From contig NZ_MUNT01000005.1 in NCBI RefSeq assembly GCF_002001175.1, positions 1-64,000 on the forward strand: a stretch of 64,000 nucleotides of DNA, read 5' to 3'. Shown here in pieces: positions 44,464 through 52,754 of the stretch (positions within the stretch are counted from its first letter, which is position 1; each line of letters opens with the position of its first letter). Made by a program: the position numbers and the translations under genes. The DNA comes from Rhodanobacter sp. C03 (GTDB lineage Bacteria; Pseudomonadota; Gammaproteobacteria; Xanthomonadales; Rhodanobacteraceae). Under the pieces are notes generated by a model. The model was not told where the DNA came from. It ran no database searches and worked only from the letters and a program-made list of their open reading frames with translations.

Positions 44464-44898
44464 ATGAAACTTTCCATGCTGTTATGGCTGACATCCCTGA
44501 TGCCCCAGCCAGTTGCTGACCACGCCTGCCTCGCCACCACCGTTTATCTGGAGGCCCGCAGCGAACCGACCATCGGCCAGCTCGCCGTCGCTGAAGTCGC
44601 TCTGCGGCGCCGCGATCGGGGCCAGTGGGGCGACACCGTATGCAAGGTAGTGACCGCACCGCATCAGTTTGCAACCACGACCACGTCAGGCTCGTTCGAG
44701 ATCGACAATCTGGAATCCTTCAGCAAGGCATGGGCCATTGCCGGACGATCGCTCACAAACTGGCAGTTGCCGCTGGCGCAGCGCCACATGTTCGTGCCGC
44801 ACGCTGATCACTTCGCAACGATCGCGATCAGCCCCGCCTGGTCGCACAACCGGCCCAGTGTCACGATCGGCGAACATGCATTTTATGCGGTGAACTGA
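44464..44898 (+). CDS. SleB-type cell wall hydrolase
   Basis: 144 residues matching the hydrolase_2/SleB catalytic domain: CLATTVYLEARSE contains the proposed catalytic Glu, followed by IGQLAVAEVALRRR, TVCKVV and the ending IGEHAFYAVN. A short hydrophobic N-terminus (LSMLLWLTSLM) may act as a signal anchor, giving a periplasmic peptidoglycan-lytic enzyme. GGAGG lies 7 bp before the ATG. A terminator follows at 44929. Confidence 0.88.
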   Translation: MKLSMLLWLTSLMPQPVADHACLATTVYLEARSEPTIGQLAVAEVALRRRDRGQWGDTVCKVVTAPHQFATTTTSGSFEIDNLESFSKAWAIAGRSLTNWQLPLAQRHMFVPHADHFATIAISPAWSHNRPSVTIGEHAFYAVN

Positions 44899-44928
44899 AC
44901 AAGCCCGGTCACTGAATCGCACCAAAGA

Positions 44929-44963
44929 AAAAGGCCATCATGTGATGGCCTTTTCTATTTTGG
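44929..44963. terminator. Bidirectional Rho-independent terminator
   Basis: AAAAGGCCATCA and TGATGGCCTTTT (44929-44954, 2-base loop) form a perfect stem with T-rich tracts on both strands (TTTTCTATTTT on plus, TTTTTCTTT on minus). It lies between the convergent SleB and glycine-zipper genes. A further inverted repeat GACGTCCAT / ATGGACGTC (44963-44971, 44976-44984) follows at once. Confidence 0.9.
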
Positions 44964-44999
44964 ACGTCCATACACATGGACGTCTGTTTCATAAATACA

Positions 45000-45485
45000 T
45001 CAGTGCGCGTAGACCAGTCCGTCACGCACCTCAACGTAGTCGCCATTGCGCACACCCGGATTGGGGCGCTGAGTCACCGTGGCATACTGGCCATTATCCA
45101 GCCGCACGACGATGCGCCATCCGTTGCCGTTGCCGTCGCTGCGCTGGCCGACCTGGTTGCCGATGGCGCCACCGGCTACCGCGCCGACCACCGTGGTAGC
45201 CGTGCGGCCATCACCCTTGCCGATCGTGCTGCCGAGCACACCGCCAGCCACCGCACCGATGATGGTGCCGAGCGTACTGTTGTTGTTGCCGTTGTTGATG
45301 TAGATCGGCTGCACATCCTGCACCACGCCACAGACCTGGCAACGAACGTTGCGATTGCCGTAGCCCCCCTGCGGCTGACCCTGGTAGCCGTAGCCGCTGT
45401 TGTAAGGCTGGGTAACGCAGCCAGCCAGCACAAGGCTGCTCGTCACCGCGGCGGCCAGGACAAACTTGCGTGTCAATGCATTCAT
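45000..45485 (-). CDS. Glycine-zipper outer-membrane lipoprotein (SlyB/Pcp-like), copy 1
   Basis: 161 residues. Lipobox LVLAGC near residue 22, a Gly/Tyr/Gln-rich linker, then CQVCGVVQDV and a glycine-zipper pair of short helices (GTIIGAVAGGVLGSTIG and TTVVGAVAGGAIGNQVG). The C-terminal domain is IVVRLDNGQYATVTQRPNPGVRNGDYVEV. Similar to SlyB, a stress-responsive outer-membrane lipoprotein. ATG at 45485 is used; an upstream ATG at 45503 is possible. A second gene with the same layout lies 27 bp upstream. Confidence 0.9.
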   Translation of the reverse strand: MNALTRKFVLAAAVTSSLVLAGCVTQPYNSGYGYQGQPQGGYGNRNVRCQVCGVVQDVQPIYINNGNNNSTLGTIIGAVAGGVLGSTIGKGDGRTATTVVGAVAGGAIGNQVGQRSDGNGNGWRIVVRLDNGQYATVTQRPNPGVRNGDYVEVRDGLVYAH

Positions 45486-45512
45486 GATCGCTTCCTTCTT
45501 CAATGGACCAGC

Positions 45513-46136
45513 TCAGCGAGCGTCGGATACAGCCGTCACACCTTCCTGCACCTGCACCCTGTCGCCCGGATCGTGATCCATGCGTACCGTACGGGTAACT
45601 CCGTTGTAAATGTAACGCACGTCGTAACCGATGATCCGGTTGCTGGCGTTGTCCATGGTATTGCACTGGCGTTCCACCGACGTGGTTACCTGGGGATGCT
45701 GGCGACTCGCCTCAATGCGATTGCCGGCATAGCCGCCACCGACGGCACCCGCCACAGTAGCCAGTGTATTGCCCTTGCCGCCGCCCACCATGTGACCCAG
45801 CAAGCCACCGGCAACGGCGCCGATCGCGGTACCGGCAATCCGGTGTTGGTCTTTCGGCGGCGCCGTATGCGTCACCGTCTGATCGCGGCAGACCTGGCGC
45901 GGATTGTTCACTGCCTGGTGCACCGGATCGACACTGACGACCTTGGCATACTTCACGCCATTGCCCGCATCTGTGCTGGCACTCGTATCGCCAGGCGCAT
46001 CCGGCAACGCCGCAACACCACTGGCTGTGGCGCCATTGGAAGTACCGGCATCCGCATTGCGGTTACAGGCACCCAGACTCATCGCGAGTGCCGCGGCGAT
46101 ACCGACATTGAGTACATTGACCATCAACCTGCTCAT
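45513..46136 (-). CDS. Glycine-zipper lipoprotein, copy 2
   Basis: 207 residues with the lipobox SLGAC, a low-complexity Gly/Ala/Thr/Ser linker, and the same zipper module as its neighbour (GTAIGAVAGGLLGHMVGG and TLATVAGAVGGGYAGNRIE). The C-terminal part VERQCNTMDNASNRIIGYDVRYIYNGVTRTVRMDHDPGD resembles DUF4124/17-kDa surface-antigen-like proteins. It precedes copy 1 on the same strand and they are probably co-transcribed. Likely an envelope-stabilising protein; the exact role is unknown. Confidence 0.85.
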   Translation of the reverse strand: MSRLMVNVLNVGIAAALAMSLGACNRNADAGTSNGATASGVAALPDAPGDTSASTDAGNGVKYAKVVSVDPVHQAVNNPRQVCRDQTVTHTAPPKDQHRIAGTAIGAVAGGLLGHMVGGGKGNTLATVAGAVGGGYAGNRIEASRQHPQVTTSVERQCNTMDNASNRIIGYDVRYIYNGVTRTVRMDHDPGDRVQVQEGVTAVSDAR

Positions 46137-46309
46137 TACCAACCTCTCCTGTTTTTTTGTGCTGCAGTAATGACGATGCGGCACGCATGGTCGCAATTAC
46201 CTGCGCACACATTGAACCGCTATCCAACTGAATCAGAGCTAGCTCGACCTCGTTACATTATCTTCACGTCGAAGCCGCAGAACTCTCGGCCACTGCACGG
46301 ATAGGCATC

Positions 46310-47113
46310 ATGCCCAAGCTTGTCGACAGCCATGTCCATCTCGACGACGTCGCGTTCGCCACCGATCGCGACGCTGTGATCGCACGAGCACACGCTGCCG
46401 GCGTTGATACGATGATCGTGCCGGCGGTGGATGCAGGCAGCTGGCCACGGATCAAGACATTGTGTGCGGGGCAGCACGGACTGTTTCCGGCGTTCGGTCT
46501 GCATCCGATGTTCCTGCAGCAGCATGCGCCCGAGCATGTCGACGCGTTGTCAGGATGGCTTGATGACAACCAGGCGGTGGCAGTCGGCGAAATCGGCCTG
46601 GATTTCCATAGGGAAGAACTCGACCGCGATCTCCAGCGAGACTACTTTGCCAGCCAGTTGCAGCTGGCGACCCAGCGGAGACTGCCGGTGATCGTGCATG
46701 CACGCGGCGCGCTGGAGGAAGTGACCCTCACCCTGCGCCGCACCGGGGGGCTGAGCGGCGTCGTGCACAGCTTCTCCGGCAGCGAACAGCAGGCGCGCCA
46801 GCTGTGGGATCTGGGATTTCACCTCGGCATCGGTGGCCCGGTGACTTACGAACGCGCGCAACGCCTGCGCCGCATCGTGGCGCAGATGCCGATCGAGTTC
46901 CTGCTGCTGGAGAGCGACGCACCGGATCAGCCGGATGCCACACATCGCGGCCAGCGCAACGAGCCGGCACGCGTCGTCGAGGTCTTGCGATGTGTGGCCG
47001 CGTTGCGCGGCGAAACGGAAGCGCACGTCGCCGATGCCATCACGACCAATGCCAGGCGCCTGTTCGGTCTGGATCGGCAGGAATTCCAGCAGACCGGGCT
47101 CACCCTGGACTGA
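46310..47113 (+). CDS. TatD-family metal-dependent hydrolase
   Basis: 267 residues. The TIM-barrel metal ligands are all visible: DSHVHLDD (His-8, His-10), GEIGLDFHRE, VIVHARGA, VHSFSG and LLLESDAPDQP. TatD enzymes are 3'-5' DNA/RNA exonucleases or D-amino acid-tRNA deacylase-related hydrolases. Genomes often hold several copies, so tatD, ycfH or yjjV cannot be distinguished. It is divergent from the glycine-zipper gene across 173 bp. Confidence 0.92.
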   Translation: MPKLVDSHVHLDDVAFATDRDAVIARAHAAGVDTMIVPAVDAGSWPRIKTLCAGQHGLFPAFGLHPMFLQQHAPEHVDALSGWLDDNQAVAVGEIGLDFHREELDRDLQRDYFASQLQLATQRRLPVIVHARGALEEVTLTLRRTGGLSGVVHSFSGSEQQARQLWDLGFHLGIGGPVTYERAQRLRRIVAQMPIEFLLLESDAPDQPDATHRGQRNEPARVVEVLRCVAALRGETEAHVADAITTNARRLFGLDRQEFQQTGLTLD

Positions 47114-47146
47114 CACTTGCGGATGACGGCGCACTCTTGCTACATT

Positions 47147-47178
47147 TATTTCACCAGTGAAATATGATTTGGTGAAAT
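47147..47178. promoter_or_regulatory. MarR operator with three half-sites
   Basis: TATTTCAC-CA-GTGAAATA (47147-47164) is a perfect inverted repeat with a 2-bp centre. A third half-site GTGAAAT (47172-47178) follows and includes the first bases of the marR start codon at 47177. TACATT (47141-47146) with TTGCGG upstream is a plausible promoter, so transcription would start inside the operator. Autorepression is inferred. Confidence 0.75.
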
Positions 47179-47701
47179 GGCCAAGCTGACAAGCTGCATC
47201 GCGCAGATGGATGAAGGCATCGAACGGGTGAGCCAGATCATTCCGCAGATGCCAGCCGTCGAGGCGCGACTGTGCCGATTGATGCTGATGGTGGGCAGCA
47301 GTCTCGAGGAAGAACTTGAGTTCAAGCTGAAGCCGCATAAACTCAACCACAGCGACTTCCTCACCCTGATGATCCTGTACAGCCGCCCGGACGGCAGTTC
47401 CACGCCGGGCGAACTGTGCGAGTTCGCCACCCAGGGCGCCACCAACATGACGCGCATCGCCAATGCGCTGGTCAAGCGTGGCCTGATCACGCGTGGCGCC
47501 AGCGCAGAGGACCGACGCCGGGTGCTGATCCGCATCACGCCGGCAGGTAAACGCTTCGTGCAGAAGATGCTGCCGCCGATGTTTCCCCGCGTCGGCGCGA
47601 TGTTTGCCGACTTCACTGAAACCGACAAACGCAACCTGAACCGCTTGCTGCGCAAGCTTGCCCATAATCTCGATCAGCTGGACCCGGACGGCCAGCCATG
47701 A
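47177..47701 (+). CDS. MarR-family regulator of the efflux operon
   Basis: 174 residues. The winged helix is in LNHSDFLTLMILYSRPDGSSTPGELCEFATQGATNMTRIANALVKRGLITRG, with the wing RRVLIRITPAGKRF. Similar in context to EmrR/MprA or FarR. The gene leads a four-gene operon: its stop overlaps the outer-membrane factor start by ATGA. The operator at 47147 covers its own start. Release by a toxic small acid or phenolic compound is typical of this family; the ligand is unknown. Confidence 0.92.
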   Translation: MAKLTSCIAQMDEGIERVSQIIPQMPAVEARLCRLMLMVGSSLEEELEFKLKPHKLNHSDFLTLMILYSRPDGSSTPGELCEFATQGATNMTRIANALVKRGLITRGASAEDRRRVLIRITPAGKRFVQKMLPPMFPRVGAMFADFTETDKRNLNRLLRKLAHNLDQLDPDGQP

Positions 47702-49239
47702 AGGCCAAAAAAATGAAGGCCAATGAAATGAAGAAAGTCCTGACGAAACATTTTCCATTTCACCACGCTGCCATGGCTGCAGCATTGACCGTGCTGATGG
47801 TCGGCTGCGCCATACCGACCAGGCTGAGTCACCCGACCTTGCGCGATGATGTGCCACTCGCCGGCTTGCAGGCCCCTGCCCGCGACGGCTGGCCGGACGC
47901 CGAATGGTGGCGCGCCTACGGCGATCCACAACTCGACCAGCTGATCGCGATCGCCATGCAGCACTCGCCGGATCTGGAGCAGGCACGCAGCCGCGTGGTC
48001 AATGCCGAGCAATCGGTGCGGCTCGCTGCGGCCCAGGCCGGTCTGAACGTCAATGGCAGCGCGCAATTCGAGCGTCAGCGCCTCAGCGAGAACGGCATCA
48101 TCAGCCTGCTGCCGAAAACCATCGGCATCGACCCCTGGTACAACCAGAGCGATCTCGGCCTGCAGGCGAAATACACCTTCGACTGGTGGGGCAAGAAGCG
48201 CTCGAGCATCGAAGCGGCGCTCGATCAGGCGCATGCCGCCGAGGCACAACGCAGCGCCGCCGCACTGACGATCCAGAACGCCGTGGCCGATACCTATTTC
48301 GGCTGGCAGGGTGATCAGGCACGCCTGGCACTCTCCACCAAGCTGGTCAGCGCGCAGGAGCGATTCGTGCGCATCGCCGAGTTGCGCGTGACGCAGGGCG
48401 TGGATCTCGCCGATACCGCGCAGCAGGCCAAAGCCCAACTCGCAGCGGCGCGAGAGATGCATGTCGCCCTGCAGGGTTCGGCCGCCATCCGCAAGGTGGC
48501 ACTGGCCTCCCTGCTCGGTATCGCGCCGGCGGATCTGCCTGCGTTGCAAACACGACCGCTGCCCGAAGTGGACAGCCGAATTCCCGCCAACGCGCGGCTC
48601 GATCTGGTTGCGCGCCGGCCCGACATTGCGGCCAGCCGCTGGCAGGTCGAGGCAGCACTGAAGCAGACTGCGGTGGCGCGCGCCCAGTTCTTCCCGGACA
48701 TCGGCATCAGCGCGATGGCCGGACTGTCCAGCATCGACCTGGGCAAGCTGCTTGAAGCCGGTAGCCGTACCTTTGCATTGACTCCCGCGCTGCATCTGCC
48801 GATCTTCGAAGGCGGTCAGCTGAAGGCCAATTACGGCGTCAGCAAGGCCCAGCTGGCAGCCGCCGTAGCCGAATACAACAGCACCGTGGTCAATGCGGCG
48901 CACGACGTGGCCACCCAGGCACTCACTGCGCAACAGATCGCCGCACGACGCAAGGAACAGTCCGCGCAGATCACCGCCAACGAACGCCTGCTCGCCACCG
49001 CGCAGGCACGCGCCCATCAGGGTGTGCGCGACGCCCGCGAGGGTATCGCTGCCTCGGCACAGCTGCTGCAGCAAGAGGACGATGCCGCCAGCCTGCAGGC
49101 CCAGGCCGTTTCCACGGACCTGGCCTTGATCAAGGCGCTCGGCGGCGGCTATCACGCCACCGGCGAAATCGGCGACGCCAGCCCGACCTCCCCTTCCCCT
49201 GCAAATCCGTCCGGAGACGACGCCCATGAGCGCCACTGA
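47698..49239 (+). CDS. Outer-membrane efflux lipoprotein (NodT/OprM type)
   Basis: 513 residues. The lipobox MVGCAIPT is followed by the TolC-family duplicate fold: QLDQLIAIAMQHSPDLEQARSRV, ARPDIA-type RRPDIAASRWQVEAAL and FFPDIGISAMAGLSS. It forms the outer-membrane tunnel of the EmrAB pump. The N-terminus has three in-frame ATGs 15 bp apart (47698, 47713, 47728) from a tandem duplication (MKAKK-MKANE-MKK), so the true start is uncertain; all precede the signal sequence. Overlaps emrA by 14 bp. Confidence 0.94.
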   Translation: MKAKKMKANEMKKVLTKHFPFHHAAMAAALTVLMVGCAIPTRLSHPTLRDDVPLAGLQAPARDGWPDAEWWRAYGDPQLDQLIAIAMQHSPDLEQARSRVVNAEQSVRLAAAQAGLNVNGSAQFERQRLSENGIISLLPKTIGIDPWYNQSDLGLQAKYTFDWWGKKRSSIEAALDQAHAAEAQRSAAALTIQNAVADTYFGWQGDQARLALSTKLVSAQERFVRIAELRVTQGVDLADTAQQAKAQLAAAREMHVALQGSAAIRKVALASLLGIAPADLPALQTRPLPEVDSRIPANARLDLVARRPDIAASRWQVEAALKQTAVARAQFFPDIGISAMAGLSSIDLGKLLEAGSRTFALTPALHLPIFEGGQLKANYGVSKAQLAAAVAEYNSTVVNAAHDVATQALTAQQIAARRKEQSAQITANERLLATAQARAHQGVRDAREGIAASAQLLQQEDDAASLQAQAVSTDLALIKALGGGYHATGEIGDASPTSPSPANPSGDDAHERH

Positions 49240-50458
49240 GTCCGACAAGAGCCTCGACAAGACCGCTGACGACAACGACAGCGGGATGGCGGCGAAGAAT
49301 CCGGCCAAGCGCCGCAAGACCCTGTTGATCATGCTGCTGGCGTTCGCGCTGATCGGCGTGATCTGGTTCCTGTTGTGGAAGCTGGTGTTTTCCACACGCG
49401 AAACCACCGACAACGCCTATGTGGGCGGCAATCAGGTGGCGATCTCGGCACAGGTGCCGGGTACCGTGGTGGCGATTCTGGCCGACGATACCCAGCACGT
49501 CGAAGCCGGCCAGATCCTGGTCAGGCTGGACAGCACCGACGCCAGCGTGCGCCTGAGCCAGGCACGCAGTGCGCTGGCACAGGCCGTGCGCCAGGTACGC
49601 CAGCAGACCGATTCCGCCAGCGGCAGCGACGCCGCGGTTGCCGCACGCCAGATCGACCTGAAGAAGGCCGAAGCCGATCTCAAGCGGCGCCTGCCGCTGA
49701 TCGCCGAACAGGCCGAGGCGCCGGAGACCATCCAGCACCTGCGTGACGGTGTCGATCAGGCGCGTGCCGCCTTGACCTCCGCCCAGGCCCAGGCATCGGC
49801 CGAACATGCCTCGATCGAAGGCACTGACATCGCCAACAATCCCGCCGTTCTGCAGGCGCGGGCGAACTTCCGCGCCGCCTGGGTGGCGGCGCAACGCAAT
49901 ACGATCTACGCGCCTGTTTCGGGTTATGTGGCACAACGCAGCGTGCAGCTGGGCAACAGCGTGCAGGCCGGCCAGCAGCTGATGACCGTGCTGCCGCTGC
50001 ACGACCTGTGGATCGACGCGAACTTCAAGGAAAGTCAGCTGCGCCACATCCGTATCGGCCAGCCCGCGAAGATCGAGGCTGATCTGTACGGCAGCAGCGT
50101 CGAATACCACGGCAAGGTGATCGGCCTGGGCGCCGGCACGGGCAGCGTGTTCTCGCTGCTGCCTGCGCAGAACGCCACCGGCAACTGGATCAAGGTGGTG
50201 CAACGCGTGCCCGTGCGCATCGCACTGGACAACCAGGAACTCGACAAGCATCCGCTACGCATCGGCCTGTCCAGCGACGTCACGATCAACATCACCGACG
50301 ATCGGGGCGCGGTGCTGGCACCACAGAGCGAACATCCGGCCGTAGCCGAAACCACGGTCTACGACCAGATGGCCAGCAAGGCCGATGCCGAAGCCGATCA
50401 GGTGATCCAGGCCAACCTGAATTCCTCCGGCAGCACCGGCGGCAACCGCTTGAACTGA
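49226..50458 (+). CDS. emrA: EmrA-like membrane-fusion protein
   Basis: 410 residues. One N-terminal helix (TLLIMLLAFALIGVIWFLLWKLVF), then a lipoyl/barrel-sandwich half (TDNAYVGGNQVAISAQVPGTVV), a helical hairpin, and the second half with YAPVSGYVAQRSVQLGNSVQAGQQLMTVL and WIDANFKESQL, all characteristic of HlyD/EmrA. It bridges the EmrB transporter and the outer-membrane factor. The last 60 residues, with EHPAVAETTVYDQMASK, are an extra tail. Confidence 0.95.
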   Translation: MSATESDKSLDKTADDNDSGMAAKNPAKRRKTLLIMLLAFALIGVIWFLLWKLVFSTRETTDNAYVGGNQVAISAQVPGTVVAILADDTQHVEAGQILVRLDSTDASVRLSQARSALAQAVRQVRQQTDSASGSDAAVAARQIDLKKAEADLKRRLPLIAEQAEAPETIQHLRDGVDQARAALTSAQAQASAEHASIEGTDIANNPAVLQARANFRAAWVAAQRNTIYAPVSGYVAQRSVQLGNSVQAGQQLMTVLPLHDLWIDANFKESQLRHIRIGQPAKIEADLYGSSVEYHGKVIGLGAGTGSVFSLLPAQNATGNWIKVVQRVPVRIALDNQELDKHPLRIGLSSDVTINITDDRGAVLAPQSEHPAVAETTVYDQMASKADAEADQVIQANLNSSGSTGGNRLN

Positions 50459-50474
50459 GACTGAGTCCGCTCCC

Positions 50475-52043
50475 ATGGCTGCCATCTCTTCCGACGCCGC
50501 ACCCGCCGATGCCGCTCCGCTGAAGCCACTGCAGGGCGGCATGCTGGCCCTGATGACGATCGCCGTCGCGTTCAGCACCTTCATGGAAGTGCTGGACATG
50601 ACCATCGTCAACGTGGCCGTGCCGCATATCGCAGGCAGTCTGGCGGTAAGCCCAAGCGAGGGCACCTGGGCGATCAGTTCGTATTCGATGGCCAGCGCGA
50701 TCATGCAGCCGCTGACCGGCTGGATCGCCAAGCGCTTCGGTGAAGTACGCACCTTCGTCTTCTCGGTGATGCTGTTTGTGGTGTTCTCGATGCTGTGCGG
50801 CCTGGCCACCAGCATGCCGATGCTGGTGGTGGCCCGCCTGCTGCAGGGTGCCGGCTCCGGTCCGATGGTGGCGCTGGCGTTGTCCTTGCTGCTGGCCAAC
50901 TACCCCAAGAGCAAGCAGGGCATCGCGCTGGCGCTGTGGGCGATGACCGTGGTGATTGCGCCGGTGCTGGGACCGATCCTGGGCGGCTGGATCACCGACA
51001 ATTTCACCTGGCCGTGGATTTTCTACATCAACCTGCCGGTTGGTATCGGTGCCGCGGTGACCACCTGGTTCCTGCTGCGCAAGCGTGAATCAAAGACGGT
51101 GAAGGCACCGATCGATGTGATCGGCCTGGTGCTGCTGGTGGCGGGCATCGGCTGCATGCAGTTCATGCTGGACAACGGCAACGACCACGACTGGTTCGCC
51201 TCGCCGATGATCCTCAGCCTGGGACTGATCGCCGTGGTGAGCCTGTGCTTCCTGGTTGCATGGGAGCTCAATGCAAAGCATCCGGTGATCGATCTCACGC
51301 TGTTCAAGCAGCGCAATTTCACCATCGGCGTCAGCGCCATGTCATTCGGCATGTTGGCGTTCTTCGCGATCAACGTGGTGTCGCCGCTGTGGCTGCAGAC
51401 TACTCTGGGCTTCACGGCCAGCTGGTCGGGACTCACCAGCGCCTGGGTCGGTGTGCTCGCCTTCGTGCTGTCGCCGGTGGTCGGCAGCATGCTGGGCAAG
51501 TTCGACCTGCGCGCGATGATCACGATGGCTTTCGTGATACTTGCGGGCACCTCGTTCTGGCTGTCCACCTACGACAGTGGCGCTTCCTACGGCAGCATGG
51601 TGTGGCCGCGACTGGTGATGGGCCTGGGCATTCCGCTGTTCTTCATCCCGCTGAACCAGATCTACCTGTCCGGCCTGCCGGCAGACCAGATTGCCAGCGC
51701 CTCGGGTCTGGCCAACTTCTTCCGCACGCTCGGCTCCAGCGTCTCCACGGCCCTGACCGTGACGCTGTGGCAGCACCGCACCGAATTCCATCACGCTTCG
51801 CTGACCGAGAACATCACCGCCGCCTCGCCCGCAGCGACCGGATTCCTGCAGCAATTGAAAAGTGCCGGACTGGCTGGCCAGCGCGGCCTGACTGTGGTCG
51901 ATCAGCTGATCAGCCGGGAAGCCGCCACGCTGGCGGTCAACGATGTGTTCTGGCTGTGCTCGGTCATCTTCATCCTGATGATTCCGCTGCTGTGGTTCGC
52001 CAAGCCACCGTTCGGCAGTGCCGGTGGTCCGGGAGGACATTGA
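50475..52043 (+). CDS. emrB: EmrB-like DHA2 multidrug transporter
   Basis: 522 residues with about 14 hydrophobic helices (DHA2 family). LDMTIVNVAVPHIAGSL is the helix 1 signature, GWIAKRFGEVRTFV the loop 2-3 motif and GPILGGWITDNFTWPWIFYINLPVG the helix 5 antiporter motif. It expels hydrophobic toxicants in exchange for protons. With MarR, EmrA and an outer-membrane factor it completes a tripartite exporter. Confidence 0.96.
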   Translation: MAAISSDAAPADAAPLKPLQGGMLALMTIAVAFSTFMEVLDMTIVNVAVPHIAGSLAVSPSEGTWAISSYSMASAIMQPLTGWIAKRFGEVRTFVFSVMLFVVFSMLCGLATSMPMLVVARLLQGAGSGPMVALALSLLLANYPKSKQGIALALWAMTVVIAPVLGPILGGWITDNFTWPWIFYINLPVGIGAAVTTWFLLRKRESKTVKAPIDVIGLVLLVAGIGCMQFMLDNGNDHDWFASPMILSLGLIAVVSLCFLVAWELNAKHPVIDLTLFKQRNFTIGVSAMSFGMLAFFAINVVSPLWLQTTLGFTASWSGLTSAWVGVLAFVLSPVVGSMLGKFDLRAMITMAFVILAGTSFWLSTYDSGASYGSMVWPRLVMGLGIPLFFIPLNQIYLSGLPADQIASASGLANFFRTLGSSVSTALTVTLWQHRTEFHHASLTENITAASPAATGFLQQLKSAGLAGQRGLTVVDQLISREAATLAVNDVFWLCSVIFILMIPLLWFAKPPFGSAGGPGGH

Positions 52044-52136
52044 CCGAATGCTGCAGATTGTTGCAGTGATTGGGCTGCAGCATGAATGCCCGGCGACGAC
52101 TGGTGCGGCGCAATATCTTCTGCTAGCGTTCGCCGC

Positions 52137-52637
52137 ATGGCACAAACTAAACGCACCATCAAGAAGTACCCGAACCGGCGTCTCTACGACACGGAAATCT
52201 CCAGCTACATCACGCTCGAGGAAGTCCGTCAGCTGGTGCTGGACAACGAGGATTTCGAAGTCCGCGATGCCAAGTCCGGTGAGGAGCTGACCCGTTCGGT
52301 CCTGCTGCAGATCATCTCCGAGCACGAGGACAAGGGGCAGCCGATGCTGTCGCCGCAGTTGCTCAGCCAGATCATCCGTTTCTACGGCGATTCGCTGCAG
52401 GGTTTCATGGGACCCTATCTGGAGCGCAGCCTGCAGGTGTTCCTGGACCAGCAGACCCAGTTCCGCAGTCAGCTCAACAGCCTGATGGGGCAAACCCCGT
52501 GGAACACGCTGAATGATCTGACCGAGCGCAACATGGCGGCATTCCAGGCGATGCAGCGGGGGCTGATCGACACCGCCGCCAAGGTGATCCCGACGCCAGC
52601 TGCCAGCGGCCGTAGCAGCAGCAAGAAGTCCGGCTGA
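52137..52637 (+). CDS. phaR: Polyhydroxyalkanoate synthesis regulator
   Basis: 166 residues. The N-terminal DNA-binding domain is conserved (IKKYPNRRLYDTEISSYITLEEVRQLV), followed by the PHB accumulation domain (SLQGFMGPYLERSLQVFLDQQTQF). PhaR represses phasin and its own gene, and leaves DNA when it binds nascent polymer. The start is 52137; TGCTAGCGT upstream could be an extended -10. CTGCAG-rich inverted repeats (52048-52083) lie upstream and fit the TGC-rich sites known for PhaR. No phaC is in the window. Confidence 0.94.
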   Translation: MAQTKRTIKKYPNRRLYDTEISSYITLEEVRQLVLDNEDFEVRDAKSGEELTRSVLLQIISEHEDKGQPMLSPQLLSQIIRFYGDSLQGFMGPYLERSLQVFLDQQTQFRSQLNSLMGQTPWNTLNDLTERNMAAFQAMQRGLIDTAAKVIPTPAASGRSSSKKSG

Positions 52638-52650
52638 TTCCAGCCCCACG

Positions 52651-52680
52651 ACGGCGCGTCTGACGCGCCGTTTGATTGTT
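52651..52680 (+). terminator. Rho-independent terminator of phaR
   Basis: ACGGCGCGTC, T, GACGCGCCGT form a perfect 10-bp stem followed by TTGATTGTT, 13 bp after the phaR stop. Confidence 0.85.
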
Positions 52681-52754
52681 GCATCCCGGGTCGAGCGCTG
52701 CAGCACAGCATGTGTTGCCTTGCCGCATGATCGAAACCAAGGGGACAAAAACCC

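Noticed and set aside
44135..44467. 110-codon open frame ending in ATGA at the SleB-type gene
   Set aside because: The 4-bp overlap is suggestive, but third-position composition is not biased, there is no signal or domain, and the start is a GTG without ribosome binding site.
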